Of a stretch of DNA of 64,000 bases, positions 1-10,932 are shown one piece after another. Each line of letters begins with the position of its first letter. The stretch's first letter is position 1. Position numbers and translations under genes: made by a program. The notes beneath the pieces were generated by a model. It searched no databases and had not been told where the DNA came from. It worked only from the letters and a program-made list of their open reading frames with translations. Origin of the DNA: Notospermus geniculatus (Eukaryota > Nemertea > Pilidiophora > Heteronemertea > Lineidae); assembly GCA_002633025.1 (NCBI GenBank), contig NMRB01001265.1, forward strand, positions 63,806 to 127,805, written 5' to 3'.

Positions 1-107
1 GTATATCTTCCGCTGAAACCCAATGGAAGCCAAAAAGATGCTTCTTGGGTAAATCTTCCTCTGAAACCCAATGGAAGCCAAAAAGATGCTTCTTGGGTAA
101 ATCTAGT
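1..107. repeat. 48-bp minisatellite, block A
   Basis: Two full 48-bp units, starting at 1 and 49, and part of a third, then decay into unique sequence near 107. The unit contains the core CTGAAACCCAATGGAAGCCA. It is the same repeat as at 1187-1757 and 2690-2806. Because 48 is 16 codons, reading frames stay open on both strands; the + frame gives a repeating 16-residue peptide containing ETQWKPKRCFLG. I read this as a property of the unit length, not evidence of a protein. The window edge cuts the array. Confidence 0.9.
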
Positions 108-483
108 GTTTTCCCCTGGGCACTTCTAACTGAATCAATTCAAAACACTCCAATCGTTGCGCTCATCCCACAGGATTTATGCCTCCGTTGGCAGATTTTG
201 TTCTTCGCTGTTGAAATTGTTGGTCGCTCTTCGGCCATTTTGTTGTCAGAGAGAGTTGTCAGAGTGTCTCGTGTTGGGAATACCGGCGCCTGTCATTAGC
301 TCAGCTGTCGATTCAATATTCGGTCACCTACTCTAAACATGATAGATAGGGCGGCTTCCATTGTAAACACGTGTTCAATCAATTTTACCGGTCGTCACTT
401 TAACTATCGTCAAATATTGTCCCAGGTATAGCAATCACCGCTCATGCAGCTGACGAATAAAGGTGTAAACAATACTTGTAAGC
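108..483. other. No feature recognised
   Basis: Unique-looking sequence between two minisatellites. I see no coding homology, hairpin or known repeat. Confidence 0.5.
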
Positions 484-836
484 ATCCTCGTAATCGCTTT
501 TTGACGACGTGCAGAAAATAAGTGATAAGCAGTGCCGAAAGCGAGAAATTTGACGACCGCCCCTGAAAAAAGTGACAGGCATTGAAAACATGCCAAAAGC
601 GAGACATCTCACGACCGCCCCGAAAAAAGTGACAGGCATTGAAAACATGCCAAAAGCGAGACATCTCACGACCGCCCCGAAAAAAGTGACTGGACAGTGA
701 AGATATGCAGAAAGCGAGAAATATTACGATTGCCTGCCAAAAGGCAGTGAAGATATGCCGAAAGGGATAACTTTGACGAACGCCTTTGAAAATAAGTGAA
801 AGGCAGGAAAAAACATGCCAAGAAGCGAGAACATCT
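484..836. repeat. 57-bp minisatellite
   Basis: Five to six tandem units of about 57-58 bp, with period starts visible near 541, 599, 656, 714 and 824; one unit is shortened. The core reads CACGACCGCCCCGAAAAAAG followed by TGACAGGCATTGAAAACATG. The two central units are almost identical and the outer ones are diverged, the usual pattern of an array that expands from the middle. The period is a multiple of three, so - strand frames stay open across it. It is unrelated in sequence to the neighbouring 48-bp repeat. Confidence 0.88.
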
Positions 837-1186
837 ACCATACGTTAATTTTGAAACACTCAGTGCACATACAGGGCTTGTGAATGCGTTGTTGTCGTTT
901 TGATCGTGTGGCCAGCTTCATTTGATAAGCTAATACTATTACGATAAGAAATGGTTCCATGTTCCGTAAAGATTGAAATCCCGAGGGTCATCAAATGCAG
1001 CCTCTCTTCGCGACAGCCCGTCGTTGGTCATTGGTGTATAGTTGGAAGGTCAGAAAGGTGGCAGACGGGCAATTCAGCCATCATCACCACGCATGCTGTG
1101 CTGTATTCCGGAATGGTTAATGGATCGAGTGGCCATGGGCCACAGCACCAAGTAACTGCTTCTATTAAGTAACATGAAGATAAAAT
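837..1186. other. No feature recognised
   Basis: Spacer between the 57-bp and 48-bp arrays. No domain or palindrome was seen. Confidence 0.5.
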
Positions 1187-1757
1187 TGACGCCAAAAAGA
1201 TGCGTCTTGATGAGTAAACCTTCTGAAGAATCCCAGTCGAATCCAGATAAGTGCTTCTTGAGTAAAAGCTTCCCCTGAAACCCAATGGAAGCCAAAACAT
1301 TTCTTCTTCCATAAACCTTCCAATGAAAGTCTTCTGCTGAAACTGAATGGAAGCCAAAAAGGTATCTCCCGCTGAAACCCAATGGATGAAAAAAAGATGC
1401 CCCCGTGGATCAACCGTCCGCTGAAAGCAATGGAAGTTAGATGCTTCTTGGGTAAATCTCCCGCTAAAACCCAATGGAAGCCTAAAAGGCGCTTCTTGGG
1501 TACCGGTAAATCTTCCGCTGAAACTCAATGGAAGCCAAAAAGATGCTTCTTGGGTAAACCCTCCGCGGAAACCCAATGGAAGCCAAAAACGTGCTTCTTG
1601 GGTACACCTTCCGCTGGTACCCAATGGAAGCCAAAAAAATGCTTCTTGGGTAAATCTTCCGCTGAAACCCAAAGGAAAAAAAATTCTTGGGTAAATCTTC
1701 CGCTGAAACCCAATGGAAGCCAAAAAGATGCTTCTTGGGTCTGAAACCCAATGGAAG
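1187..1757. repeat. 48-bp minisatellite, block B
   Basis: About eleven to twelve units of the 48-bp repeat of block A. The first units (1187-1440) are degenerate; those from about 1440 to 1745 are close to consensus, with small insertions (for example at 1500-1507) and one unit truncated near 1675. Long open frames run through it on both strands (about 120 codons on + and 231 on -) purely because the period is 16 codons. The array stops where the LINE fragment begins, and the same repeat resumes at 2690. Confidence 0.92.
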
Positions 1758-2455
1758 TAAAAAGATATGCCATAAAGGAGGAATCACATGAAAAGGACCT
1801 TGGTGTCATCATCAGCGCCGATCTCAAGTCGAAACACAATGTGGAATACATAACACAGAAGGCAAACAAAATCCTGTTCACCATTAAAAGAACCATCAAT
1901 ACTAAAAATAAACAAGTCGGTACTCTACTATAGAGCATTGATTCGTCCCATCCTTGAATATGCAAATGTTAGCTGGTGCAAACTTACTAAAGAGGATTCC
2001 AAAGCCCTTGAAAAAGTGCAAAAGGAGAGCTACATGTACAAGGTTATTTGCGGAGTACCGAACCTCTCGTATATTGATCGGTTGAAACGACTTGAACTAC
2101 CCACGCTTTACTATAGACGGATGAGGGGCGACCAAATCGAAGTTTTCAAATATATATGAAGAATTTCCAAGAAAACCCTGGCAACATTCTGGAATTGGAC
2201 ACAACAGGTAGGACCAGAGGCCACTCGCTCAAACTGACAAAACCTAGATGTGAGACCCGGCTGAGACAGTCCGTTTTCTCCCAAAGAATAATAGAAAACT
2301 GGAACAAACTACCTGAACATCTGATACAATCACCCACGGTGGCGACCGTTAAGGCAAGATTAGATACATATTGGATGCATAAGAGGATGCTTTTTGATGA
2401 AAGACCAATTATATGTATATATGTTACGATGATATAAAACTGTGGAATTATGACT
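1757..2455 (+). pseudogene. CR1/L2-like LINE reverse transcriptase, 3' fragment
   Basis: Three consecutive + segments give the C-terminal part of a non-LTR retrotransposon reverse transcriptase. Segment 1 (to about 1933) contains HEKDLGVIISADLKSKHN, the well-known block after the catalytic palm. Segment 2 (1938-2159) contains RPILEYANVSW, ALEKVQ, LSYIDRLKRLELPTLYYRR and RGDQIEVFK, typical of the thumb region. Segment 3 (2156-2437) has TRGHSLKL and FSQRIIENWNKLPE, the usual end of CR1/L2-type ORF2. A stop near 1931 and breaks near 1935 and 2157 show it is dead. Endonuclease and catalytic palm domains are absent, as in a 5'-truncated copy. The fragment lies inside a minisatellite. The family assignment is sound; the exact clade is inference. 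Confidence 0.88.
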
Positions 2456-2689
2456 GTATTATTAGCGAACGTTTTTGGACAAATTTGGATACAAAAAGAG
2501 GAAAACATTGGAGACAAGAGTCAAGAATACGAATACGGTAGCGGTGTACTTCCTGGGACAATGTAAATATTTCTTTGCACAATTGGATTATATCATCATA
2601 GCGGCACGGCAGCAAAACCAGAAAAATAATGATACGACGAGCGGAAAAGACCAAATAATGGTCAACAACCGAAACTTGATGATGAAAAA

Positions 2690-2806
2690 ACATGCTTCTT
2701 GAGTATACCTTTCGCTGATACCTAATGGAAGCCAAAAAGGTGCTTCATGGGTACACCTTCCGCTGATACCCAATGGAAGCAAAAAAGATGCTTCTTGGGT
2801 AAATCA
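2690..2806. repeat. 48-bp minisatellite, block C
   Basis: Two and a half units of the 48-bp repeat resume downstream of the LINE fragment, with the variant GATACC in place of GAAACC. Their orientation matches blocks A and B, so the LINE piece plus about 230 bp of other sequence (2456-2689) splits one array. Confidence 0.88.
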
Positions 2807-3445
2807 GGTATTCTGACAATCTGGGCCGGATCATTGATTCTCTATCTTCATACAGCTCTGGGAAATGACAACAATTCCGAGGTGAATTCTTGCAGATGTT
2901 ATCGCCTTGGGTCAACTATTGCCACAATCTATAGTTGCCGCTGTTATCTTTTGAGGACCGAGGCTTGCCAAGAGTGTCGGCCTCCGTATGTAGCGGTCAC
3001 ACAGCTGTACGCAAGCAGTTTTCTCCGCCAGACAGCATTTCAATTTTTTTGACAAATCGGTTTTGTCTGCCATATTGAGACGCCATTGTTGATTCGAGGC
3101 AAGCGTTAGGAAACTCCCTGATTTGTGAAAAAATGTGAAGTGGACGAGAAAACCCGGCAGCAGTCGATGTTGACCTTTTTCGTAAATTCTAATGCTACAC
3201 TCGTATTGGCAAGCATGGGTGAAAATGGAGAATCCATCTAAAAATCCTGAAGGGTTTTGTGACCTTGTCCTGCTGTAACCCTGAAATGATAATTTGTCAA
3301 AGACATATCGCCAACATCAAGCATATCACCTGCTATTAACCACGTCACCTTCAACGTCACCTTCAACGCCTTTGGCGATCTGCGACCGTTTGACTGCCAC
3401 GCTAATAATTGAAATTCCATTTTATCCAATATCGATAGGAATCAC
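2807..3445. other. No feature recognised
   Basis: No credible coding segment or repeat could be seen here. Confidence 0.45.
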
Positions 3446-3551
3446 TAATGGAGTCCGTCGGATGCCACGGCGTCTGTAATTCATGGATTTGAGTGCACAC
3501 GAGACGTTTTTTTTCTCACCCAAATCTCGCCAGTGTTGGAGTATAATGTAG
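3446..3551. repeat. 106-bp direct repeat, copy 1
   Basis: Begins TAATGGAGTCCGTCGGATGC and ends GGAGTATAATGTA. A nearly identical copy lies at 3848-3953. The only differences seen are one base in the T run and one substitution (ATCTCGCC versus ATATCGCC). No terminal inverted repeat, so not an obvious MITE. Confidence 0.9.
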
Positions 3552-3847
3552 AATAAGCTGGGCAAAGTGGTCGAGCTGGATACGGATCCATCATTCCAGC
3601 CCGAACCAAACAAAAAACCTGAGGGAAATATTTAACTTCTTCACTTCAGAATAAAACACTCTTCAAAAACGCAAGAAAAGTAAGTTTTTTGAAACTATCT
3701 AACCTTTCAGACCTGGATACAAATATTGACTATATGATGGTACTACTTGATTTTGCAGTGATTGAGTGGTTTTCTTGGAATCGTGTGCCAATTGAGTGTG
3801 GAAGAAGATAGAAATAAAAATTTCCTACCTACCCAGTGATATCACGA

Positions 3848-3953
3848 TAATGGAGTCCGTCGGATGCCACGGCGTCTGTAATTCATGGATTTGAGTGCAC
3901 ACGAGACGTTTTTTTTTCTCACCCAAATATCGCCAGTGTTGGAGTATAATGTA
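3848..3953. repeat. 106-bp direct repeat, copy 2
   Basis: Second copy of the repeat at 3446-3551, about 400 bp away in the same orientation. The near identity implies recent duplication or gene conversion; the intervening DNA is not duplicated. Confidence 0.9.
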
Positions 3954-5239
3954 AACTGTAGACAAAACTGACGGAGGCAAAGTCACTTCAACCAAGCAAT
4001 CATCATGCTGCTATCCCATCTCAATAAAACTTTTGATATCATTCGCCTTCATTTACCTTTATGACACGACATGGAATATAATGGGTCGTTTAGAGACAAC
4101 TAAAGAGCTTCTTATCCGCTTACACAGCGATGACGTGTCTGTAGGGAATTAGCACTTCAAATGAAAAAAAACCCCAAATGATTGATGCTGACGAATCGCG
4201 GTGTTGTTTTTGGTTGCCGAACTGAACTCGGCCTCGAGATTTATGGTAACTTTCGAAAGCGACATTAAAGTTGCAGTCGGCGAATGAGATCGAGTGACTA
4301 AGAATGCATGCTTTGACGCTAACCACGGTCGACTTCCGGTGGTGCTACATTTACCCCAAAGTTGAAGGGAGACCCCACTCATTGTAAACTTTTGAATTTT
4401 TATCAATCCATGGAGACAATTGCCATGAGTTGTGATGTCACTGGTGTCAATAGCCTGACGACCTTTGTAGTGAATGAGCTAATACTGTGGCTGCCTAGGC
4501 CTATTGGTTGTACCTTCATAAACATGCATCGACATATGACATCACATGTGCTGTGCAATGGTCCCCTTGGGATGTAATTAAAATACTTAAAATGATAAGT
4601 TTGCTGGTGTTAAAAAAATATGACATGTTGCAGATATCAATGAATTAGAATGTATTAACGATATTTCAAAAATTCAAAATTTTACACCATGAATGGAGTC
4701 TCCCTTTAACGTTCTTTAACAGCAACAGATCGTGTTTAAACTTTGCCTGATCTCATTCCCAGACCCAACGTGGTGTGAAAATCCATATCATGATTTCATT
4801 CTGCTCTGTTTGAATCATGATTAGAATACTGGGTCAAGCTGGTTTCATGACCGAATTTTCAATCCAGCTTATCGAATCTCAATTAATTGCGTTTAATGGA
4901 TTATGCTAAAGTATTAGGATGTTACCACTAGTGATGGGGTGGCGGCTTTACCCCGTCGCCGGTCTGTCGGACGTGAGGTCGGTTTGGGGTCATTGAGCGA
5001 GCTCAGACAGTACCGAGAGTGCATGTACATGTTCATGCACTACTGCGGATAGGTTCGAAAGTATCGCTCGGAATATCGGTTCTATGATGGAATGTATGAT
5101 GTCGTAGCCACTGCCGATCTTTTAGAAAAAAAAAGACATTCATTTGGTGTCTTTATCTTGACGGCAATGTGCAGGCCTACGTGAAGTTGGTTACATCTTT
5201 GCCTGTCCAGTCTGTGTGTATTCTTACAGCCGGTGTAAT
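3954..5239. other. No gene recognised
   Basis: Short open frames on both strands show no recognisable family. I saw no hairpin or repeat that I could support. Confidence 0.45.
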
Positions 5240-6330
5240 GTTTTTCAGTGTGGCCATTTTTCTGTGCGTCTCCCATTGTTTGGAACACACTGGGAAACAG
5301 ACTCACTGTTTCTCTGTGTGTCGCTCATTGTCAAGTCGCGCTTTATTCCGTTAATGTACCGGTAATATTGTCACACTGGCACACGGGCCACACTAGAAAA
5401 CGTTACACCGGGAGAAGATGTAGTCCAGTCATGCCTGTTACCGCCGAGGTGAGGGCCTCCAGTCGGTGACACTAATGGCATTCTCACTGGAGGAGCTCGT
5501 TAGGAAATAAACGGAGTCAGTTTCCATGGCAGCATGAACGGGGCTTAGGGATGGGACAAGGGCCTCAGTGGGGTGTAGTGCTACCCTTTTATCCATCAAT
5601 AACTGCGCATACAGAGTGTCCAGCGTCCCGCTGTCACGTAGCAAGAGCCGTGATAACCCGGCTCAAGGTCTCATCTCGCTTTCTATGACGGGGACTCGGG
5701 AGGCAGTAATGATAAAAGGGAATAGTAATTAATCAATTAGAACTTGCTATTCACTCGCAACATGCATATTTCTGTGATTGCGATCTGTGGTTTTATGCGA
5801 CTGAATCGACCGACTGTTCGGTTATGGCCGTCATGCTGTCAGAACTGTTCGAATGCATCACCAAATGCACAATTTTGCTATCACAATGCGCTGTGTTTTC
5901 TTTGTAAATTGACTTTGAGATTCATTGTGCATTTCAATTTCATGGTATCATATCTGATACGGCGTGATCTAGCGTGGGCGTTCCCATTGTGGTGCTGTTT
6001 GCGTTATCCTCTTCAACGGTGTGGCCAACTATCAGATGTAATCGGTATAGATTTGTACTTAGTCGGATTTGTGCTCGGCCTTCAGGTTGCAGCATTGCAT
6101 ACTAGTATAGGCTACTACTAGTACTGCCACTCTCGAAACCAGGTGTTAAATCTGCTAGTGTTTCTATGTGTCAGTGTGTCCCTTTTATTGTTTTGGAAAC
6201 ACAGGCAGATAGATCGACACGTTTCTCTCTGTGTGTGTCCCTTATTGTCAACAGATGGGGAACACTGGAAAACCGTACACCGGTTAAGTCATGTCACCGT
6301 ACCAGCGTCTTGAGAGCGAATCGACCCTTA
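5240..6330. repeat. Diverged repeats with TCTCTGTGTGTC motif
   Basis: Related segments near 5255-5335 and 6165-6290 share TTTCTCTGTGTGTC, CATTGTCAA-like and GGAACACTGGAAAAC-like tracts followed by a TACACCGG word (5405-5412 and about 6277). The matches are interrupted, so this is an old low-copy repeat or a tandem family. Nothing coding was recognised between them, although 5744-6121 is open on the + strand. Confidence 0.45.
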
Positions 6331-6960
6331 AGCCCCCGTCACATCCACTCCGGGGCCCGTACGGCGAGTAAAAACAGATTGCCCCTGATCCGCGGGGAAG
6401 GAATGAAAACCGTAGAAATGAAAATGAAAATCGTAATGGACCCGTACTGTCTCTAAAATCCACGGCAAGCCGCTGGGTGGCGAAAATCGTACGGGGCCCG
6501 GTGGATATGCGACGGGGGCTTTACTCTACCAGTGAATAGCTATAGGTCATCGACTAACCTATACACATAAACCATTAAAGACACGTACATTTACCCAAAA
6601 ATTGCGGAACGGTTACGCTGGATAAAGCATCTAATCAGGGATAAGCGAGTCGATCAGTTCGTCTCAACCTATTGATGGCGACTCAATGGGCTCCAGCCCC
6701 TCCTCTGAATACAGATTGTTGATAGACACTGCCAGTGATGTTTACATGCCTTTGAACTCGGTTTAGGAAGATGCGTGAAAGAATTTGTCCTTGATCTTCC
6801 AAGCGAACGCACTGCCACGGATCTAATCGCAGACTCCCAACGTCATTTTGCTCTGTGAAAATATGGAATAAAGAGCAGGGTAAATTCCGAGATGATTCCA
6901 TCTCATCAGTCGTCATCATTATTAATCTTGTTAAATCTTGTTTAATCCTTGTTGAAAAAA
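6331..6960. other. No gene recognised
   Basis: No feature could be supported. A (GAAAATGAAAATC)-like short purine stretch lies near 6400-6435. Confidence 0.4.
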
Positions 6961-6974
6961 AACAAACGATCACG

Positions 6975-7450
6975 GCACAGGTGGGGCGGCCGCCCTCCGT
7001 ATTGTACTGGTCCTCTCCCTCCTCCCTCCCTCCGTCCGTCCGTCCGTCCGTCCCTCTCTCTCCATCAACTCTTTGGTTTCAGCTGGATAACTCAAAAGGT
7101 AAGTCATATGTCGCCACAATGTTTTAGGAATTGTAAATGTATATGAGACAGAATTGATTTGATCACTGGTGTTATCAGAAGGCAATAAAGCCTGAATTTT
7201 GATCGACATTGGCACTAGTGTTCACAGACTGGTCTGGTCTGTCCGTCTGTCTGTCTGGCGAAGCGGCCGGCTGGCCGTCCGTCTGTCTGTCTCGCTCTCA
7301 TTCAATCAGCGGTTTCAGCACGATAACTTAAGAAGTAGGTTATGTATCGTGGCAAAAACTTCAGGTATTGTAGGTCTGTATGAGACTGAATTGGTTAGGT
7401 TATTGGTGTCATCGGAGCGGAGGCCAATGAAGCCTGAATTTTTACTTTTA
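6975..7450 (+). repeat. Tandem 240-bp repeat with CCGT/CTGT tracts
   Basis: Two diverged units: about 6980-7205 and 7225-7445. Each begins with a pyrimidine microsatellite, (TCCG)n at 7029-7053 and (TCTG)n near 7237-7292. Each continues with TTTCAGC..GATAACT, a TATGAGAC(A/T)GAATTG block, and ends GCCTGAATTTT. A GTCCGTCCGTC tract followed by a GATAACT block is a common pattern in marine invertebrate repeats (general knowledge, not checked). No open frame of interest. Confidence 0.7.
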
Positions 7451-8037
7451 TGTTGTTTTCTCTGTATCGGCATGTTTCTATTTTTCATCTCAACTCGACT
7501 TCAGGCTTAACTTTTTCGGCCTGAGACTAATAAGGTGCGCACATTGCTGTATCTTGGTTGCTTCCACCGCGAGAAACTCGTCTAGATGGGAGTACAACAC
7601 AGGGTATGCTATATGCTTTACCAATCGCCTCTGTCCCCGTGCTGCCTTATTAGAAGAAGCATTCTTCTGTTCAATTCAGATTTAGGCCTAGTATATGAGG
7701 AAGTGGACAAAATGCGCTGCCGTTTCTTGAATGATTTACCTAGTGGTTATGTCATAAACCATCGATTCCTTGCTTCGATTGCAATGCCATGTAACCTTGT
7801 TAACTGACCAAGGCGCTGATGGAAACATACAACAGGCCCATTTATAGGCCTACCTGTCCGAAATGACAGCCTGCTACAATTGGTTCTCAACACTACACAA
7901 TGTACAGTGATCTTTTGGCATACTCTGGACTGACCCCAAAGAGGGGAGGATAAAGTGTATGTATATCCTATCGAATTTTGAGAAGATCCCGCCCAGTCTG
8001 CCAGCATCTGACGCCCGCACACTCTCGCAGCGCCACC
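7450..8037. other. No gene recognised; possible upstream region
   Basis: No coding homology. It precedes the Kozak-like ATG at 8038, so part could be promoter, but no TATA or initiator element is convincing. Confidence 0.35.
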
Positions 8038-8177
8038 ATGTCCACCGCTCAGAATATCGATCTCAGATCTGGATTGCGGGCCGCGAAAAACTTGAGGAAT
8101 ATCATCGGAGTTTTGTTCAAAACGTTTCCAGATTTTTGCTGCTTTCGTTACGGATTCTCTCGCTCTTGAAGTAAAAG
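8038..8177 (+). CDS. Candidate small ORF or 5' exon with Kozak start
   Basis: The ATG at 8038 sits in a strong Kozak context (GCGCCACCATGTC). It opens a 43-codon frame starting MSTAQNIDLRSGL and ending TGA at 8167-8169. Eight bases later AAAAG is followed by GTGAGT (8178-8183), a consensus splice donor. This arrangement would suit a non-coding 5' exon carrying an upstream ORF, or a tiny protein. No family is recognised. It is locally GC-richer than its surroundings. Chance occurrence is quite possible; only transcript data would decide. Confidence 0.3.
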
Positions 8178-8183
8178 GTGAGT

Positions 8184-8620
8184 CGATTTTACTTATTTCG
8201 TCGTATTTTATGCGTAGTTGTCCTGTTTTAAATATCTCCCGGCATTAGTGCCTTCTCTCTTTTTGGCACTGCCCCGTTTTTCAGGCTAATTGCGTATGCC
8301 GGGGTGCCCAGCTGTCATGCAGCCTATATCAAAGCCTTTGTAAACTCGGCTTTATTCAATGTAACGCGGGAAATAGCCTATGAAATTCGTCGAGGTTTTG
8401 CCAGACGTGCCAGGTGGCCAGGATGGATTCGACTCTGATAATAGTATGTGCGTCCTTGAAAGTCAAGGAAAACGCAACATTGTTCGATTCTACCTAAAAA
8501 TCAGGGCGTAGGCCTAGATGTACGTGTACTTCTTATGCCTATTCTTTTCTAAACCATCATTTGCATGATTTTCTCTGCAATGTGGACTACATGCATCTGA
8601 CGTCTCAGTATATGCACCAG
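8184..8620. other. No feature recognised
   Basis: Would be intronic if the donor at 8178 is real. No repeat or coding signal. Confidence 0.4.
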
Positions 8621-8777
8621 GGGCCGGTTGCACAAAACTCATGTTAGCGCTAACACCTGTTAGCGCTAACATGGTGTTAGCGCTAACTTTTATGTTAGAT
8701 GACGTCAAAATCCATTGTCGTTTTACGCCATTTAACATGATGTTAGCGCTAACATGAGTTTTGTGCAACCCAGCCCA
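8621..8777. mobile_element. MITE with GTTAGCGCTAAC arms
   Basis: Inverted ends: GGTTGCACAAAACTCATGTT from 8626 is mirrored by AACATGAGTTTTGTGCAACC ending at 8770, with partly matching GGGCC/AGCCC tips outside. The left arm holds three copies of the 12-bp palindrome GTTAGCGCTAAC and the right arm one. The interior is too small to code. The size of 157 bp and terminal inverted repeats of about 30 bp are typical of a MITE. Confidence 0.88.
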
Positions 8778-9873
8778 GGTTCTTTCATATATCACTTCAT
8801 CGTCTCAAAATCATTGGTACACTGATCAATGACATTTATCACATTTTGCAATTAAGACCTTAATTAGACATGTATCAATCATTTAGCTGTCGCGTCTGCT
8901 ATATTTATACTACCGCCACTGTCGAACAACTTCTCACCGACTTGTGATTAAGTCTCAGACTTAATCAGAAACATCAAGTCGTGAGAGCTCCGCAAATCGT
9001 TAGTTCGAAGTAAATTGTATTTAGAATATATCATCACCTCTTTAGCTCTTGTTAGCTCATCAGATATAGGCGGATTGTTATCTAATGGCTGAGAAACATG
9101 AAATGGGCGGGAAAAGACTGATTCACCCTGTCGAGTGAGTAGAGCAGAAGTGGCATCAACTGGATTTGAAATAGAATAAGTGCTGTTGCATCTGATGTTT
9201 TTTTTCCATAATGTTTCTCAGTTTTCGCTCCCAGCAGCATGTCAGAAACACACACGGGAAATGTATTGTTATGACTGTAGGTTCTTCTTCTTTTTTTCTC
9301 CGACATCACCAGGTGAATGAACTTAACCACTGAATGAAAATCTTTTTTCCATTCATAAATGGGATGTACGTGTAGACGAAAAGAAAAATGCCTGTAACGA
9401 TAAACTTTTGACAGCACTTTGCGCACCTTTCTTACACATTCACTTATTAGCTAAAGCCCTTGCAATCACTGAACATGCTGAAGTTCTGATAATTGACTGT
9501 ACTAGACTTAGTACGGTTGGCTGTAAAAATACCAGTTGTAGTTTCATCGTACAAGTAGGACCAGTACAACCTGTGTCTCGCAGTCTTCGGAACATGGCTC
9601 TGAACTCTGAGAAAGAACTTCACGAACACTTATTAACTTATAAATCATCAATGCCGAATCTAGATATTATTTGACATACATGTACTATTTGACTGTGAGT
9701 TATTATTGAAAATAATGTTAGTTCGTGATGCATGATCCACAATGACATAGAATCTCGAAGTTCATTGTCTGCTTGAGGCATTTTTATGAAGGTTACAGTA
9801 GGCGTTACAAGGAAAAACCTATCGTATATGAACCCTGAGCGTGTATATGAAGCGGACAAGCTTTAAAACCCTT
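8778..9873. other. No gene recognised
   Basis: Contains a small palindrome GATTAAGTCTCAGACTTAATC at 8946-8966 within a wider imperfect hairpin (8929-8985). The rest is AT-rich and featureless. Confidence 0.45.
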
Positions 9874-9980
9874 GGGCCCATATTCATTAAATTACTTAAA
9901 TCAAAGTGCACTACGTAAATGTATCTTACGTGTCTGACAAAATTAGTGATTTTAACTACCTTGATTATGAATATGGGCCC
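9874..9980. mobile_element. 107-bp hairpin MITE (GGGCCCATATTC)
   Basis: The left end GGGCCCATATTCATTAA is mirrored by GATTATGAATATGGGCCC on the right, ending at 9980. Non-coding interior. The GGGCC..TATTC terminal motif recurs in other MITEs of the window (32654-32920, 43518-43634, 53960-54107). Confidence 0.85.
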
Positions 9981-10932
9981 TGGCCTACAATTTTATGAAA
10001 TATGATGGTTATTGTGAATAATGATGACTTTATTTTTGCTCGAAAAGGCCAGAGGCTTTGTAGGTGGGCGGAGGTAGCAAAGTGTTATTCCCATCATCAA
10101 TAAAATAAAAACGTCAATTTTTGTCGCAACGACAATCGCTGCTCTGATAAAAACAGGCAGTCTCAGGTGGCTGTGTCTACACCATTCATTTATATAATCA
10201 GGTGGATGGAATCGGAATGTGCCATTTGAGACGTAGTGGGTCAATTGGAATCAATTGCAATTTGTATCAGCTAGTTAGGAGTTGGGAGTAGATAAATTTT
10301 CCGATATTTTTCATATTGTATGTTAGACCCCTCGTCTTGTTTTATTTTTGAAAAAAAACCGTGTACATATAGGTTCAACCATCAACAATGGGGATCCTAG
10401 CTACGATAGAGGGCAGCACACCGAAACCAGGTCCTATACAATGGACACCTTTTGTGTGGGAAATTGGTCAGGACCGGGATGTCAGTTTCATTTCAATAGT
10501 TTTAACCACTAGTGACACCTATTGAAGCAGTGGGCTAGGGTACCCATTACAGGACGAGGTGCACCCAGTGGTAATGCAAATGTTGGTCATGTTGGCGGTC
10601 GTACTATACATGTACGTCCACTGTTTTTTAGCGAAAGGAATTTAGTTACTCAGGCTGTTGGACACGCATGCATCGTGCTATTCATGGAAGTGATGCACAT
10701 GACATTACAATTGGCTCCGAAAAAAAACCCATTATACGTATGTAATGAATCCGTATCGGGCAATCAGCATATGATGTCCAAATATCATGTGTTTCACCAT
10801 CTGTACAGACGATAATAATTCCACACATTATTATCAGCTTTCTGTCATTTGTATCGATTTTTCAGAGTTAAACAGATGGCTTAGGCCTACTCGAATATTA
10901 GGATGGATGACGTCGATGAAATTCATGTACAG
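9981..10932. other. No gene recognised
   Basis: An open frame at 10522-10815 has no recognisable content. No hairpin or repeat is convincing. Confidence 0.4.

Noticed and set aside
484-836. CRISPR array
   Set aside because: Units are contiguous with no unique spacers, and the sequence context is eukaryotic.
410-841. 143-codon - frame
   Set aside because: Lies in the 57-bp minisatellite; same explanation.
1028-1744. 231-codon (-) and 120-codon (+) open frames
   Set aside because: They run through the 48-bp minisatellite; a period of 16 codons keeps frames open on both strands, so length is not evidence of coding.
6961-7063. CpG-island promoter
   Set aside because: The GC content comes from TCCG microsatellite repeats and is not accompanied by an exon.
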